From CAWBJP01 sp963789165 (lineage in GTDB: Bacteria; Actinomycetota; Acidimicrobiia; IMCC26256; BP-133): a stretch of 64,000 nt of DNA. Each line of letters opens with the position of its first letter. Position 1 is the stretch's first letter. The translations under genes were made by a program, and so were the position numbers. The stretch lies in assembly GCA_963789165.1 (NCBI GenBank), contig CAWBJP010000010.1, forward strand, positions 62,001 to 126,000, in the 5' to 3' direction. Below, in pieces: positions 50,316 to 59,312 of the stretch. The notes under the pieces are model-generated. The model had not been told where the DNA came from and did no database searches. It saw nothing but the letters and a program-made list of their open reading frames with translations.

Positions 50316-51202
50316 GCAGCTCGGTGGCGCGCGCCTCGTCCACCACCCACGAACACCTGCTGGCGGTGGTGGCCACAGAAGCCCGGATGGCCGGCCACAC
50401 CCACGTGTCCCTGTTGGACGCCGGCTGCGGCAACGGCCTGCTCATGCGCTACCTGCTGGAGAACTTCGGAGCCGCCACCGAAGGCGCCGATCTCGACGTG
50501 TCGGGGTTCGACGTCCATGACGAGGAGATCCAGCGGTCCGGCTTCCTCGACGACGCCCGTCACCTGCTCTCGACCCGATTCCCGGACCTGGACTGGGACG
50601 ACCGGCTCCGGGTGGCCTCCAAGGACGAGCCGTGGCCGTTCAAGGACGACACGTTCGACGTCGTCGTGTCGAACCAGGTCGGCGAGCACGTACCCGCCCT
50701 CGACGCCTTCTTCCGGGAGAACGCCCGGGTGCTGCGGCCAGGAGGCGTGGCTGCGCACCTGTTCCCGCTGCGCGACTACATCCTCGAAGGTCACCTGTAC
50801 CTCCCGCTGGTACATCGCATCGCCAGTCACGACCTCCGGCGGGACGCCATCGCCGCCCTCAGCCGGATGGGACTGGGCAAGTACCGCAAGGGCGACGACC
50901 TGGCCGTGTTCGTGGACCGCCACTCCGACTACGTCCACCACCTGACCCACTACCGCACCTGGCCGCAGGTGGCCGACGCGGCCAAGCGGGCCGGGCTCCG
51001 GGTCTCCTACCGGTACACACCGGACTTCTACCTGCGGCGCCTCGCCATCCTGGCTGGGCGGGACTATCCCTATGTGCTGCGCACGGATCACCGTTCGGTC
51101 AGCGACGCGGTCTGGTTCCGGTTGCTCAAACGGGTGTCGAGCGTGACCATCCTGCTGGAGAAGCGGCAGGCGTACGTCAAACGTTTTGTGAGCCATGCCT
51201 GA
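50312..51202 (+). CDS. Class I SAM-dependent methyltransferase
   Basis: This 296-residue methyltransferase has VSLLDAGCGNGLLMRYLLENFG (motif I), ADLDVSGFDVHD, DTFDVVVSNQVGEHVPALDAFF and ARVLRPGGVAAHLFPLRDYI. Its C-terminal region is rich in basic residues. The TTG start overlaps the previous stop (TTGA), tying it to the GT8-type protein and the Kdo genes; it may methylate the resulting glycan, as happens to terminal sugars of some O-antigens (inference). The frame is intact. Confidence 0.83.
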   Translation: MSSSVARASSTTHEHLLAVVATEARMAGHTHVSLLDAGCGNGLLMRYLLENFGAATEGADLDVSGFDVHDEEIQRSGFLDDARHLLSTRFPDLDWDDRLRVASKDEPWPFKDDTFDVVVSNQVGEHVPALDAFFRENARVLRPGGVAAHLFPLRDYILEGHLYLPLVHRIASHDLRRDAIAALSRMGLGKYRKGDDLAVFVDRHSDYVHHLTHYRTWPQVADAAKRAGLRVSYRYTPDFYLRRLAILAGRDYPYVLRTDHRSVSDAVWFRLLKRVSSVTILLEKRQAYVKRFVSHA

Positions 51203-51249
51203 ACCCGGTGAACTTCGAGATCCTGGATGGCAAGTGACGCCGGTCGATC

Positions 51250-53010
51250 CTAGGGGCCATCTCCGCCGGAACCGCTTCCGGTACCCGTCGACGAGGTTCT
51301 GAGCCCGCATACCGTGGCCTCACCGTCGCCTGGGAGGGTGATCTCGAGGATCACAGGATGAATGGCGATGTTCACGTATCGACCTTCGCCGGCAGCCAGG
51401 CGTACTCGACGGACCCACGGCGAGAGCCCCGAATCGGAATATTTGGCGAACCTTCCATCCTTTTGCTTTAGTAACAACGATGCCGAACCAGCGCGCGCCG
51501 ACTTGATCAAGAGCGAAGCTGGCTCCTCGGTTGCAATCGTAATCTCCGGTCTCGCGGACTTCAGTATGGAGACGCATCCTAGACCCCTAATGGTCTCGAA
51601 TGGCTCGCTACGAGTCCCGATAAGCCTGGGTCGCTTCGCGTCCTCGAGCTCCCACATCGGCCTCGACGTTGCCGATAATTGAAGCTGCGTTGCAGCCCCT
51701 AGGTGACTCAATGGATCGACGTGCGCCGTCACAGGCAGTTCACCATGTCTGACGAGCTGGCCAATTGCCTTGAACGACAAGGCAGGAGCATTGACTGGCT
51801 CGGGAGGCGGAATTCGCCTGCCTTCGTCGGCGATCACCGGTTCATGCCGAAACGCGATTCCAGCTGCGGCCGCGATCACGGCGTGCGACGCCTGCTCCCT
51901 TGCGCTCGTGACGTCTGCCGCCTCTCGAAGGACGTTCACCCCATGAACGAGGACCATCACACCGACCATGGGCAGTATCACTCGGTTCCCCAGACTTCCG
52001 GGGCTCAAACTGCTGAGAACAGCGCCGACCAACGGAAGAAGTAAGGCCACACCGAGATACAAATAGCGAGACGACTGGCTTTGCTCGACGGTGCGGGTAC
52101 CCAACCGCACCAGTGCAGCAATCAGAAACAACGACACCGCCCCAGCCGCACATGCAAGACTCACGTCAAACTTCCGGCGACCGATTCCAGTCGGCGCGCG
52201 GGCTACCCAGATCAGAAGACAGAGGAGAAGGGCGGGCCCTCCTCCTTCAAGTCCCACGCCGTGAGCGAGGGTCGCAGTGAGCCCTTTCAGGACATAATCA
52301 GGAAGCTGGAGCAGGACCGGCAGGGAGAGGTCCAGGTCGGAGTTCACATCTCTCCACCCCCAGCCCCAACTCCACAGGAGGTACGCGCCCATCGGCGGCC
52401 CCATAACAAGGAATCCGGTCCTCCAGCCCCTTCTGATGATTGCGTTCAGGCCCACGACGCCAACCATCGTCAGCGCCACCCCCGAAAACATCATCGTCGC
52501 CAAACCAGCCAGCCAGCCAAACCGGTCGAGGCGGCTGATTCCACCGTCGTGGTCAGTGAGCAGCAGAAAGGCGAGGCCGAAAGCCAGTGCTCCGACGAAG
52601 GTGATCTGAAAGGCCCAAAGCAAGTTCTCGTGTCCTGCTCCAAGAAGAGCGAAGACTGCAGCGAGGCCTGTCGCAATCCCGGGAGCGACACCTGATCGGT
52701 ACATCACACGCCATAAGAGATGGGTAGCCATCAGATGCACGGCGATCAGCACCAAGATGTAGGGCCGGTAGCTTCCGAGTCCGAAAAGCGCGTTGATCCC
52801 ACGGAAGACCAACAGGGGAAGACTCGTCCAATGCCCATTGTGTGGTAGGAGGAGGTCCCCCGCCTTGCGTTGAGCGATGAAAGTCCATTCATCCCCGATG
52901 AACCATTGGCCCTGGTTCAGGACCACGAGGACTACGGCGGCCACTGCAAGACCGCCATAGTGAGCAACCGTCCACGGAGACCTGATGGTCGACGCCCGCA
53001 GTTGGAGCAC
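51250..53010 (-). CDS. Large membrane protein of unknown function
   Basis: This 586-residue protein has about eleven hydrophobic segments up to residue ~390, then a ~190-residue soluble domain predicted to be beta-rich. The first loop has FIGDEWTFIAQRKAGDLLLPHNGHWTS, an acidic/aromatic pattern like other GT-C-type proteins, and AGHENLLWAFQITF follows. GTG start 29 bases after the upstream epimerase stop. The gene is clearly lower in GC than the rest of the window (some stretches near 47%), suggesting later acquisition. Function unknown, probably glycan-related. Confidence 0.68.
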   Translation of the reverse strand: MLQLRASTIRSPWTVAHYGGLAVAAVVLVVLNQGQWFIGDEWTFIAQRKAGDLLLPHNGHWTSLPLLVFRGINALFGLGSYRPYILVLIAVHLMATHLLWRVMYRSGVAPGIATGLAAVFALLGAGHENLLWAFQITFVGALAFGLAFLLLTDHDGGISRLDRFGWLAGLATMMFSGVALTMVGVVGLNAIIRRGWRTGFLVMGPPMGAYLLWSWGWGWRDVNSDLDLSLPVLLQLPDYVLKGLTATLAHGVGLEGGGPALLLCLLIWVARAPTGIGRRKFDVSLACAAGAVSLFLIAALVRLGTRTVEQSQSSRYLYLGVALLLPLVGAVLSSLSPGSLGNRVILPMVGVMVLVHGVNVLREAADVTSAREQASHAVIAAAAGIAFRHEPVIADEGRRIPPPEPVNAPALSFKAIGQLVRHGELPVTAHVDPLSHLGAATQLQLSATSRPMWELEDAKRPRLIGTRSEPFETIRGLGCVSILKSARPEITIATEEPASLLIKSARAGSASLLLKQKDGRFAKYSDSGLSPWVRRVRLAAGEGRYVNIAIHPVILEITLPGDGEATVCGLRTSSTGTGSGSGGDGP

Positions 53011-53039
53011 GAGCGGATTGGCGGTCTCTCGGACCTTCT

Positions 53040-54065
53040 TCAGATCCGACCCGCCAGCATCATTCTCTCGATCCAGGGAATCACTTGATCCAGCATCTCA
53101 TCGAGCGGTGTCGTGGCTTCGAACCCGAGGATCCGCTTGGCCTTGTCGGTCGACGGGATTCGCTGCCTCACGTCGTATTCGTAGGGCTGATCCGACACGT
53201 AGCGGAAGGGCACGTCTGGGCCCTTGATTTTGCGCCAAACCAACTCCGCCACTTCCAATACGGTCGTGGACTCGGCGGTGGAGAGATTGAAGTCGTCGTT
53301 CCGGGCGTCAGGATGTTCCATGGCCAGCGCAATCCCGCGGGCCAGGTCGCCGCCGTACGTGTAGTGCCGGACCTGCTTCCCGTCCCCCAGGATGTGCAAT
53401 GGGTCCTGACCCCGCAACACCTTCTGCACCAGGTCGGGCACGACATGACTCATCGCCAGGCGTACGTTGCCGCTGAGCACCTCGGTCTCCCCCAGCGCCC
53501 GGCATTCTCCGATCCCGACACAGTTGAAGAGACGGACAATCGTGTACGGCAGCCGGTACTGGTCCCACGCGGCGCGGGCGAAGTACTCGAGCGCGAGCTT
53601 CTGGAAACCATAAGACGATGCCGGAGGAGGAATGCTCCGCTCCTGGCCTTCGTACGACGGCCAGAAGTCGGCCGACTCGAAGACCATCGAGGAGCTGATG
53701 TAGGTCACCTTCTTCAATTGCCCCTTGCGGTGAGCTTCGATGGCCGCGTCGCATGAGGCGGCGATGATCCGCTCGTTCATGGCCAACAGATCGTAGGGAT
53801 AGGTGTGGAAGTAGGAGATACCTCCGATCATGGCTGCACCGGCGATGAAGTGATCCGCATCGGTCAGGAGTTCGGTCAGGAGGGCGACATCGCGGGCATC
53901 GGCCTCGACGAGCCGATAGTGCGGATGGCTGTCATAGGACTTGGTGAGCTTGCCGTACTTCGAGTGGTCGTCCACGCCCACGACCTCGTAGCCCTGCTCC
54001 AGAAGATGCTCGACGACGTAACCTCCGATGAATCCGGCGGCTCCGGTGACGACGACCTTGCTCAT
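53040..54065 (-). CDS. NAD-dependent nucleotide-sugar epimerase/dehydratase
   Basis: This 341-residue extended SDR has VVVTGAAGFIGGYVVEHLLEQG, AGAAMIGGISYFHTYPYDLLAMN, VTYISSSMVFESADFWPSYEGQERSI and SSYGFQKLALEYFARAAWDQY (Tyr/Lys). VRLFNCVGIGE and LGDGKQVRHYTYGGDLARGI follow. The GGISYFHTYPYD element recalls GDP-mannose 3,5-epimerase-like or GDP-fucose-type subgroups, but this is not decisive. ATG with AAGGAG upstream; its ATGA overlaps the stop of the GT2 gene. Confidence 0.83.
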   Translation of the reverse strand: MSKVVVTGAAGFIGGYVVEHLLEQGYEVVGVDDHSKYGKLTKSYDSHPHYRLVEADARDVALLTELLTDADHFIAGAAMIGGISYFHTYPYDLLAMNERIIAASCDAAIEAHRKGQLKKVTYISSSMVFESADFWPSYEGQERSIPPPASSYGFQKLALEYFARAAWDQYRLPYTIVRLFNCVGIGECRALGETEVLSGNVRLAMSHVVPDLVQKVLRGQDPLHILGDGKQVRHYTYGGDLARGIALAMEHPDARNDDFNLSTAESTTVLEVAELVWRKIKGPDVPFRYVSDQPYEYDVRQRIPSTDKAKRILGFEATTPLDEMLDQVIPWIERMMLAGRI

Positions 54066-54796
54066 CGAACGCCACTCCTTCGAACTTGTTCGACGGTGAG
54101 ACGGGGACCAAAGCTGAAGAGGTACCAACGCAAGTAGTCGAGAGCCCACTCGCGCAGCCGGAAGTTCGACGAACCCTCGACCCGGTCGAGCCAGATCGTC
54201 GGGATCTCGACGATCGGGAGCCGGAGTCGTCGTGCCTTGGCCACCAGCTCGATGGCCACCTCGAATCCGGCGTCCGAGGCGATCCCGACGGATTCGATGA
54301 AACGCCTGGAGTAGGCCTTGAAAGAACTCGTGGGGTCGTGCGTCCCTACCCGGGCAAGCCAGTGGAGAGACAGACCAACACTTCTCGACAGCAAGCCCTT
54401 CATCCGCGGACCACCGACCTGCTGGCCGCCAGGCATGTAACGGGAGGCGACCGCGACGGTCGCGCCTCCTTCCACCAGGCGAACGAGGTGGTCGATCTGG
54501 GTGACATCGTCGGAACCGTCGGCCATCGTGACGACAACGACTTCAGCCGCCGCCTGGTCGATCCCGAATCTGATGGCCCGGGCTGGACCTCGGCCGTAGG
54601 TGTTCAGCGTGGGGACGACACGATCGTCCTCGCCGGCGAGCTTCTCGGCATATGGCGCGGTGGAGTCGTCTGGCGAGTCGTAGACCACGAGGACCTCGCA
54701 GGGCGTGATCACCGCCTCGAGGATCCGGTCGACGCACCCCACGATGGTCGCCCCCTCGTTGTAGGCGGGGACGACGATCGACACTCGGGGTCTCAA
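54062..54796 (-). CDS. GT2 glycosyltransferase, polyprenyl-phosphate type
   Basis: This 244-residue protein has VSIVVPAYNEGATIVGCVDRILEAV, VLVVYDSPDDST (where VVDDGSxDxT is usual), NTYGRGPARAIRFGIDQA, VVVTMADGSDDVTQIDHLV and HDPTSSFKAYSRRF. Its C-terminus (VEIPTIWLDRVEGSSNFRLREW) matches DPM1-like enzymes. Both ends overlap neighbours by ATGA, so dehydrogenase, GT2 and epimerase form a tight three-gene unit. Confidence 0.85.
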   Translation of the reverse strand: MRPRVSIVVPAYNEGATIVGCVDRILEAVITPCEVLVVYDSPDDSTAPYAEKLAGEDDRVVPTLNTYGRGPARAIRFGIDQAAAEVVVVTMADGSDDVTQIDHLVRLVEGGATVAVASRYMPGGQQVGGPRMKGLLSRSVGLSLHWLARVGTHDPTSSFKAYSRRFIESVGIASDAGFEVAIELVAKARRLRLPIVEIPTIWLDRVEGSSNFRLREWALDYLRWYLFSFGPRLTVEQVRRSGVR

Positions 54797-55983
54797 ATCC
54801 GCACCCCTCGACCCAGCAGATTCCAGATGTCAACGACGGGAAGCTCCGTGTGCAGTTCGGCGTAAGCCGCGTGGGGAGCCCCGATCACCAGGATGTCCGC
54901 CTTCGCCAAGACTTCCTCGAGCGGAACGAGATTCTCGTCGCAGGTGACGTGCGGATCGGTGCAGAGCACTGCCTTGGCCTTGAAACGCAGCACCCGCCGC
55001 AGCTTGTAGCTCAGACTGGACCGGATGTCGTCCGAGTCGCCCTTGAACGCCATACCAAGGATCCCAACCACGCGATCGGAGAGATCCCACTCTCGCTCCA
55101 TACGGGCGATCACGTACAGGGGTAGGCCCTCGTTGATGGTCATGCTGGCATGACCGAGGACGAAATTGTTGTTGTTGAAGGCGGCGAGCTGCATGGTGTC
55201 CTTGAACAGGCAGGGGCCCGCGGCGAAGCCCGCCTGGGGCAGGTCCGCCACCCGCGGGTAGCGATAGGAAAGTGCAGCCCGGATCTTCTCGAAGTCGAGA
55301 TTGCAGTCATTGGCGATCATGAAGAACTGGTTGGCGGTGGCGAACTTGATGTAGCGCCAGGTGTTCGTGAACAGCTTGGCCAGTTCGGCTTCTTCAGGTT
55401 CGAGCTCGACGACGTCGTCGGTCAGGACACGGAAGAGCTTCTCGGCGCGACCAATGGCGTTCGGCCCGCAGCCTGCGACGATCTGCGGCAACTCGAACAG
55501 CTCGGTGAGCGCACGACCTTCGGCGATGCGCTCCGGACAGAAGGCCACGTCCAGTCCCAGTCCCAGCTGCCGCACATGCTCGTCGACAAGCCGCGTCACA
55601 CCCGGGAAAACCGTGCTGCGGAGTATCAGCAGCTGTCCCTCGACGAGGTCGTCTCGCAACTCGTCGATGAGATTCACGACAGTGGAAGGGTCGGGGTTGA
55701 GGTGCTCATCAACCGGGGTGCCGATCACAATGACGACATGCTCGGCACTCGACACCGCCGCCCGGTCGGTCGTGGCGGTCAGGGAAAACCCGAGCGTCAT
55801 CTGGAGGAGCTTGTCGGCCTCTGGTTCCTTGGTCGGCATGCGGCCCTGACACACCGATGCGACCGCGTCCGCGTCGACGTCGTACAGGATGACGGAAAGG
55901 CCACGGGACGCGAACGCCAGCCCAAGTGGGAGCCCCACTCGACCGCACCCACCTACGATCGTGACATCGGTCGCGAACTCCAT
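54793..55983 (-). CDS. Nucleotide-sugar dehydrogenase (UDP-ManNAcA/UDP-Glc dehydrogenase superfamily)
   Basis: This 396-residue protein has VTIVGGCGRVGLPLGLAFASRG, VIVIGTPVDEHLNPDPS, LILRSTVFPGVTRLVDEHV, FCPERIAEGRALTEL and LAKLFTNTWRYIKFATANQFFMIAND. The catalytic-site Cys is in QAGFAAGPCLFKDTMQL, and GMAFKGDSDDIRSSLSYKLRR follows. The GPCLFKDT context differs from the usual GxGxGGxCxPKD, and the protein is shorter than WbpA-type enzymes, so it is a distinct subgroup from the enzyme at 34810. ATG 6 bases after a TACCCT box (leaderless). Confidence 0.85.
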   Translation of the reverse strand: MEFATDVTIVGGCGRVGLPLGLAFASRGLSVILYDVDADAVASVCQGRMPTKEPEADKLLQMTLGFSLTATTDRAAVSSAEHVVIVIGTPVDEHLNPDPSTVVNLIDELRDDLVEGQLLILRSTVFPGVTRLVDEHVRQLGLGLDVAFCPERIAEGRALTELFELPQIVAGCGPNAIGRAEKLFRVLTDDVVELEPEEAELAKLFTNTWRYIKFATANQFFMIANDCNLDFEKIRAALSYRYPRVADLPQAGFAAGPCLFKDTMQLAAFNNNNFVLGHASMTINEGLPLYVIARMEREWDLSDRVVGILGMAFKGDSDDIRSSLSYKLRRVLRFKAKAVLCTDPHVTCDENLVPLEEVLAKADILVIGAPHAAYAELHTELPVVDIWNLLGRGVRI

Positions 55984-55989
55984 GGTGGG

Positions 55990-55995
55990 AGGGTA
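55990..55995 (-). promoter_or_regulatory. -10 element TACCCT (leaderless)
   Basis: Minus-strand TACCCT ends 6 bases before the ATG at 55983; no ribosome site is present. Confidence 0.5.
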
Positions 55996-56041
55996 GCGCC
56001 TGAGCCCAATGTGACCATGGACCGAACACCGTCAAGCGGAG

Positions 56042-56710
56042 GTGGTGAGGACGCATCTCGAACGCATCTATGAGTACCGATTCAAGGACGTCGATCGCGT
56101 CGCGCGTCAACGCGTCTGGTCCGAGATTGCACGATGGATCCACCTGACCTTCGGATCACCGGAGCGGGTCCTCGACCCCGCCGCAGGATTTGGCGAGTTC
56201 ATCGCCAACATCCCGGCTCCAGAACGCTGGGCGGTGGACATGGTCGATCAGGGACTGAGCGCCCTGCCGGGGGTTCGGGCGCAGATCGCTCCCATCATGG
56301 AGGCCGACCTGCCCGAGGACTATTTCGAGCTCGTCTTCGCGTCCAATCTGCTCGAGCACCTCGAGACGGGAGAAGCGGTGGCCTCCTTACTTGAGCGTCT
56401 CCGCTGCGTCCTACGGCCCGGTGGCCACATCGTCATCATGGGACCAAACTTCCGCTACTGCGCGGCCGAGTACTTCGACTGCGCCGATCACATCCTGCCT
56501 CTCACACATGTAGCGGTCGCGGAACACCTTTTTGCTGCCGGCTACACGGTCGAGCGGGTGACCCCGCGGTTCCTTCCCTACTCGTTCCGATCGGTCCTGC
56601 CGGCTTCTGCGGGCCTCACCCGCTTGTACTTGAACCTCCCTCCGCTCTGGCGGATCCTCGGCAAGCAGTTCCTCGTCGCCGGGACGAAGCCGAGCATCAG
56701 CCACGCCTGA
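56042..56710 (+). CDS. SAM-dependent methyltransferase
   Basis: This 222-residue protein has RVLDPAAGFGEFIANIPAPERWAVDM (motif I), FELVFASNLLEHLETGEAVASLLERL, VLRPGGHIVIMGPNFRYC and a FDCADHILPLTHVAVAEHL stretch typical of cluster-associated methyltransferases. Starts with consecutive GTG codons right after GGAGG, so the precise start is unsure. Divergent from the dehydrogenase gene (58-base gap). Lower GC than the downstream acylation genes. Confidence 0.8.
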   Translation: MVRTHLERIYEYRFKDVDRVARQRVWSEIARWIHLTFGSPERVLDPAAGFGEFIANIPAPERWAVDMVDQGLSALPGVRAQIAPIMEADLPEDYFELVFASNLLEHLETGEAVASLLERLRCVLRPGGHIVIMGPNFRYCAAEYFDCADHILPLTHVAVAEHLFAAGYTVERVTPRFLPYSFRSVLPASAGLTRLYLNLPPLWRILGKQFLVAGTKPSISHA

Positions 56711-56719
56711 AGGCCCGCG

Positions 56720-56725
56720 TAGGCT
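56720..56725 (+). promoter_or_regulatory. -10 element TAGGCT (leaderless)
   Basis: TAGGCT ends 6 bases before the GTG at 56732; no ribosome site is present. Confidence 0.5.
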
Positions 56726-56731
56726 CCGATC

Positions 56732-58161
56732 GTGTCGTTCGCCTCCGCCGTCTTCCTCTGGTTCTTCCTGCCTGTCGTCCTGGCCGCCTACTGGGCCCTG
56801 GCTCCGAGCCGGCGCAATGCTCTGCTCACCGCCGCCAGCCTGGTGTTCTACGCCTGGGGCGCGGGCTTGTTCGTGGTGCTGTTCGCCGCCGTGGTCGTCC
56901 TCAACTTCGCCGCTGGCCTCTCCCTTGACCGGAATCACGATCCCGGACGGCGGCGGATCATCCTCGGCCTGGTCGTCGCCGCCGATCTCGTCCCGCTCCT
57001 GATCTGGAAGTACGCCGGGTTCGCCGTCGAGCAGGCGAACCACGTCATCGGACTCACCGGTCTCGAGGCCCTGCACGTCCCCATGCTGGCCCTGCCCATC
57101 GGCATCTCATTCTTCACCTTCCACAGCTTGAGCTACATCGTCGACGTGGCCCGGGGCGTGCGGGAACCCCAGCGTCGGCTGGTGGATTTCGCCGTCTACA
57201 TGTCGATGTTCCCCCAGCTGGTGGCCGGGCCAATCGTCCGGTACCACGAGATCGCCTCCCAGCTCGGGACCCCGCCCCCCGGCACCGCCGGGTCGACGAC
57301 CTGGCCGCCGGCTTCCCCCGGTTCGCCTGGGGGCTGTGCAAGAAGGTGGTGGTGGCCGACGCCGTGGCCAAAGTGGCTGACGTCGGCTTCGCCCTCCCCG
57401 GAGGCGACCTGACCTTCGTGGCCGCCTGGACCGCGGTGCTGGCCTTCGCCGTCCAGATCTACTTCGACTTCTCGGGCTACTCCGACATGGCCATCGGGCT
57501 GGGCCGCATGTTCGGGTTCGGTCTGCCGGAGAACTTCGACCGGCCCTACTCGGCCGAATCGGTGACCGAGTTCTGGCGCCGCTGGCACATGAGCCTCTCG
57601 AGGTGGTTCCGTGACTACCTGTACCTGCCCCTGGGCGGGAACCGGCGCGGCCCCCGGCGCACCTATGTGAACCTGGGCGTGGTCTTCCTCCTGACCGGGA
57701 TCTGGCACGGGGCCGGCCTCCCCTTCCTCTTCTGGGGCGCCTACCACGGCTTCTGGCTCATCGTCGAGCGTGTCCGGGGGCGCGCCCCGGCGGCCGGCGG
57801 ACGCAACCCGGCCCGCCAGCTCCTGACCTTCGTGATCGTCTGCGTCGGTTGGGCCCTGTTCCGGGCCCCGGACCTCTCGGTGGCCCTCGACATCACCGGC
57901 GCCATGTTCAACCCCCTCGCCGGCTGGAAGCTCGGACCGGACCTCGGCGCTGCCCTCACCGCCCAGCGGTTCTGGCTCCTGACCATCGGTCTCGCCACCC
58001 TGGTGCTCCCCCGCCGGGCCGTGGTCGGGCCCTGGATCGACGCCTCCGTCAGCCGGGCGGCGACGCTGTCCCGCACGCTGGTGTCCACCATGGGTGTCGC
58101 CTACGCCGGCCTGCTGGTGGCCTCCGGCACGTTCAGCCCCTTCCTGTACTTCCGGTTCTGA
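56732..58161 (+). CDS. MBOAT O-acyltransferase (AlgI-like), one frameshift
   Basis: This membrane protein moves acyl groups across the membrane for polysaccharide O-acetylation. It has FLWFFLPVVLAAYW at the start, PIGISFFTFHSLSYIVDVARG, SMFPQLVAGPIVRYHEI, WGLCKKVVVADAVA, QIYFDFSGYSDMAIGLGRMFG, FWRRWHMSLSRWFRDYLYLPLGGNR and the catalytic-His LLTGIWHGAG. One base appears missing in the C-run near 57275-57290; restoring it gives ~476 residues. GTG start, probably leaderless. The next gene starts on its stop (TGATG), forming an AlgI-AlgJ-type pair. Confidence 0.88.
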
Positions 58162-59312
58162 TGAGGAGCCACCCGCCCTGCCGATCCACCGCCACCACCG
58201 GTCTCGCCCTCGCCGCCCTCATCTTCCTCTTCCTGCCCCTGGTGCTGACCGGGGTGGGCGTCCGGGCCCGTCCGCTCGAGAACCGGCCCCTGGCCCCCTG
58301 GCCCGGTCTGCGTGACCCGGGGAAGGTCTCCTCTTCCCTGGAGCGGGCCCTGGCCGAGCGTCTCCCCCTCCGGGAGCTGGCCGTCCGGGGCGACGCCTGG
58401 GTCGACCGGTCCGTCTTCGGGGAGGACCCGGCCTTCGGCCAGGCCAACCCGAAGGTGGTGGCCGGAAGCGGCGACGCCCTCTTCCTGGCCGGGGAGCTGG
58501 AGAACGCCTGCCGGGGCGGCGTCGGGCCCCGTCAGGCCGTGGCCATGTGGGACACGTTCCTCCGGCTGATACGGGACTCGGGGAGGAAGGTCGCCTTCAT
58601 CGTGGCACCGGACAAATCCACGGTATGGGCCGACCGCCTTCCCGCCGGTGCGCTCCGTCCACCCTGCGCCGCCAACCGGGAGCAGTTGTGGCAGGCGGCC
58701 CGGGCGGCTCAGCTCCCGGGCTGGGTGGACGCGCGGCGCTCCCTCGAGCAGCGCGGCGACGGCGTCGAGCCCATCTACTTCGAACGCGACTCCCACTGGA
58801 CGCCCTACGGGGCGGCCATCGCCCTCGAGGGCGTCCTCACCACGCTGGACAAGGCCCGCTGGGGTTCCGTCCAGCCGGAGCGAGGCCGGGAGCGCGCCTT
58901 CACCATGGAGCTCCCCCGGCTGCTCGGACGCCACACGACCGAGGTGGTTCCGACCTACTGGCTGGACGACCCGAACGCCCGCCAGGGAACGCAGCTCGCC
59001 CGGGACCCCGACGGGGTCGGGCGCTGGAGCTCGCCTGTCCCCGCCCCGGACGCCGGTGGACCACCGACCCGCGCCCTGCTGATCCACGACTCGTTCGGGA
59101 ACCGGCTCATCCCCGACCTGGCCCGGTTCTTCCCCGAGCTCCACACCGCCCACTGGGCCGAGGGGGTGACGATGGCCACCATGTGGCGGGAGATCGCGGC
59201 GGCCGACGTCGTCATCGTCGAGACGGTGGAGCGGGAGGCGTACTTCAGGCCGGATAATTGGTGCAACGACCATGCCCTCGAGGAGCTGCGACAGGTGTTG
59301 GACCGTCCGTGA
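58161..59312 (+). CDS. AlgJ/AlgX-like O-acetyltransferase (SGNH/DHHW family)
   Basis: This 383-residue exported or anchored protein has an N-terminal membrane segment (ATTGLALAALIFLFLPLVL), then ARPLENRPLAPWPGLRDPG (the E-N-R-x-L start of DHHW/AlgJ proteins). It also has VFGEDPAFGQANPKVVAG, FIVAPDKSTVWAD, the catalytic Asp-His in FERDSHWTPYGA and the nucleophile Ser in LLIHDSFGNRLIPDL. It would accept acetyl groups from the MBOAT partner and place them on the polysaccharide. Both ends overlap neighbours (TGATG). Confidence 0.85.
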   Translation: MRSHPPCRSTATTGLALAALIFLFLPLVLTGVGVRARPLENRPLAPWPGLRDPGKVSSSLERALAERLPLRELAVRGDAWVDRSVFGEDPAFGQANPKVVAGSGDALFLAGELENACRGGVGPRQAVAMWDTFLRLIRDSGRKVAFIVAPDKSTVWADRLPAGALRPPCAANREQLWQAARAAQLPGWVDARRSLEQRGDGVEPIYFERDSHWTPYGAAIALEGVLTTLDKARWGSVQPERGRERAFTMELPRLLGRHTTEVVPTYWLDDPNARQGTQLARDPDGVGRWSSPVPAPDAGGPPTRALLIHDSFGNRLIPDLARFFPELHTAHWAEGVTMATMWREIAAADVVIVETVEREAYFRPDNWCNDHALEELRQVLDRP

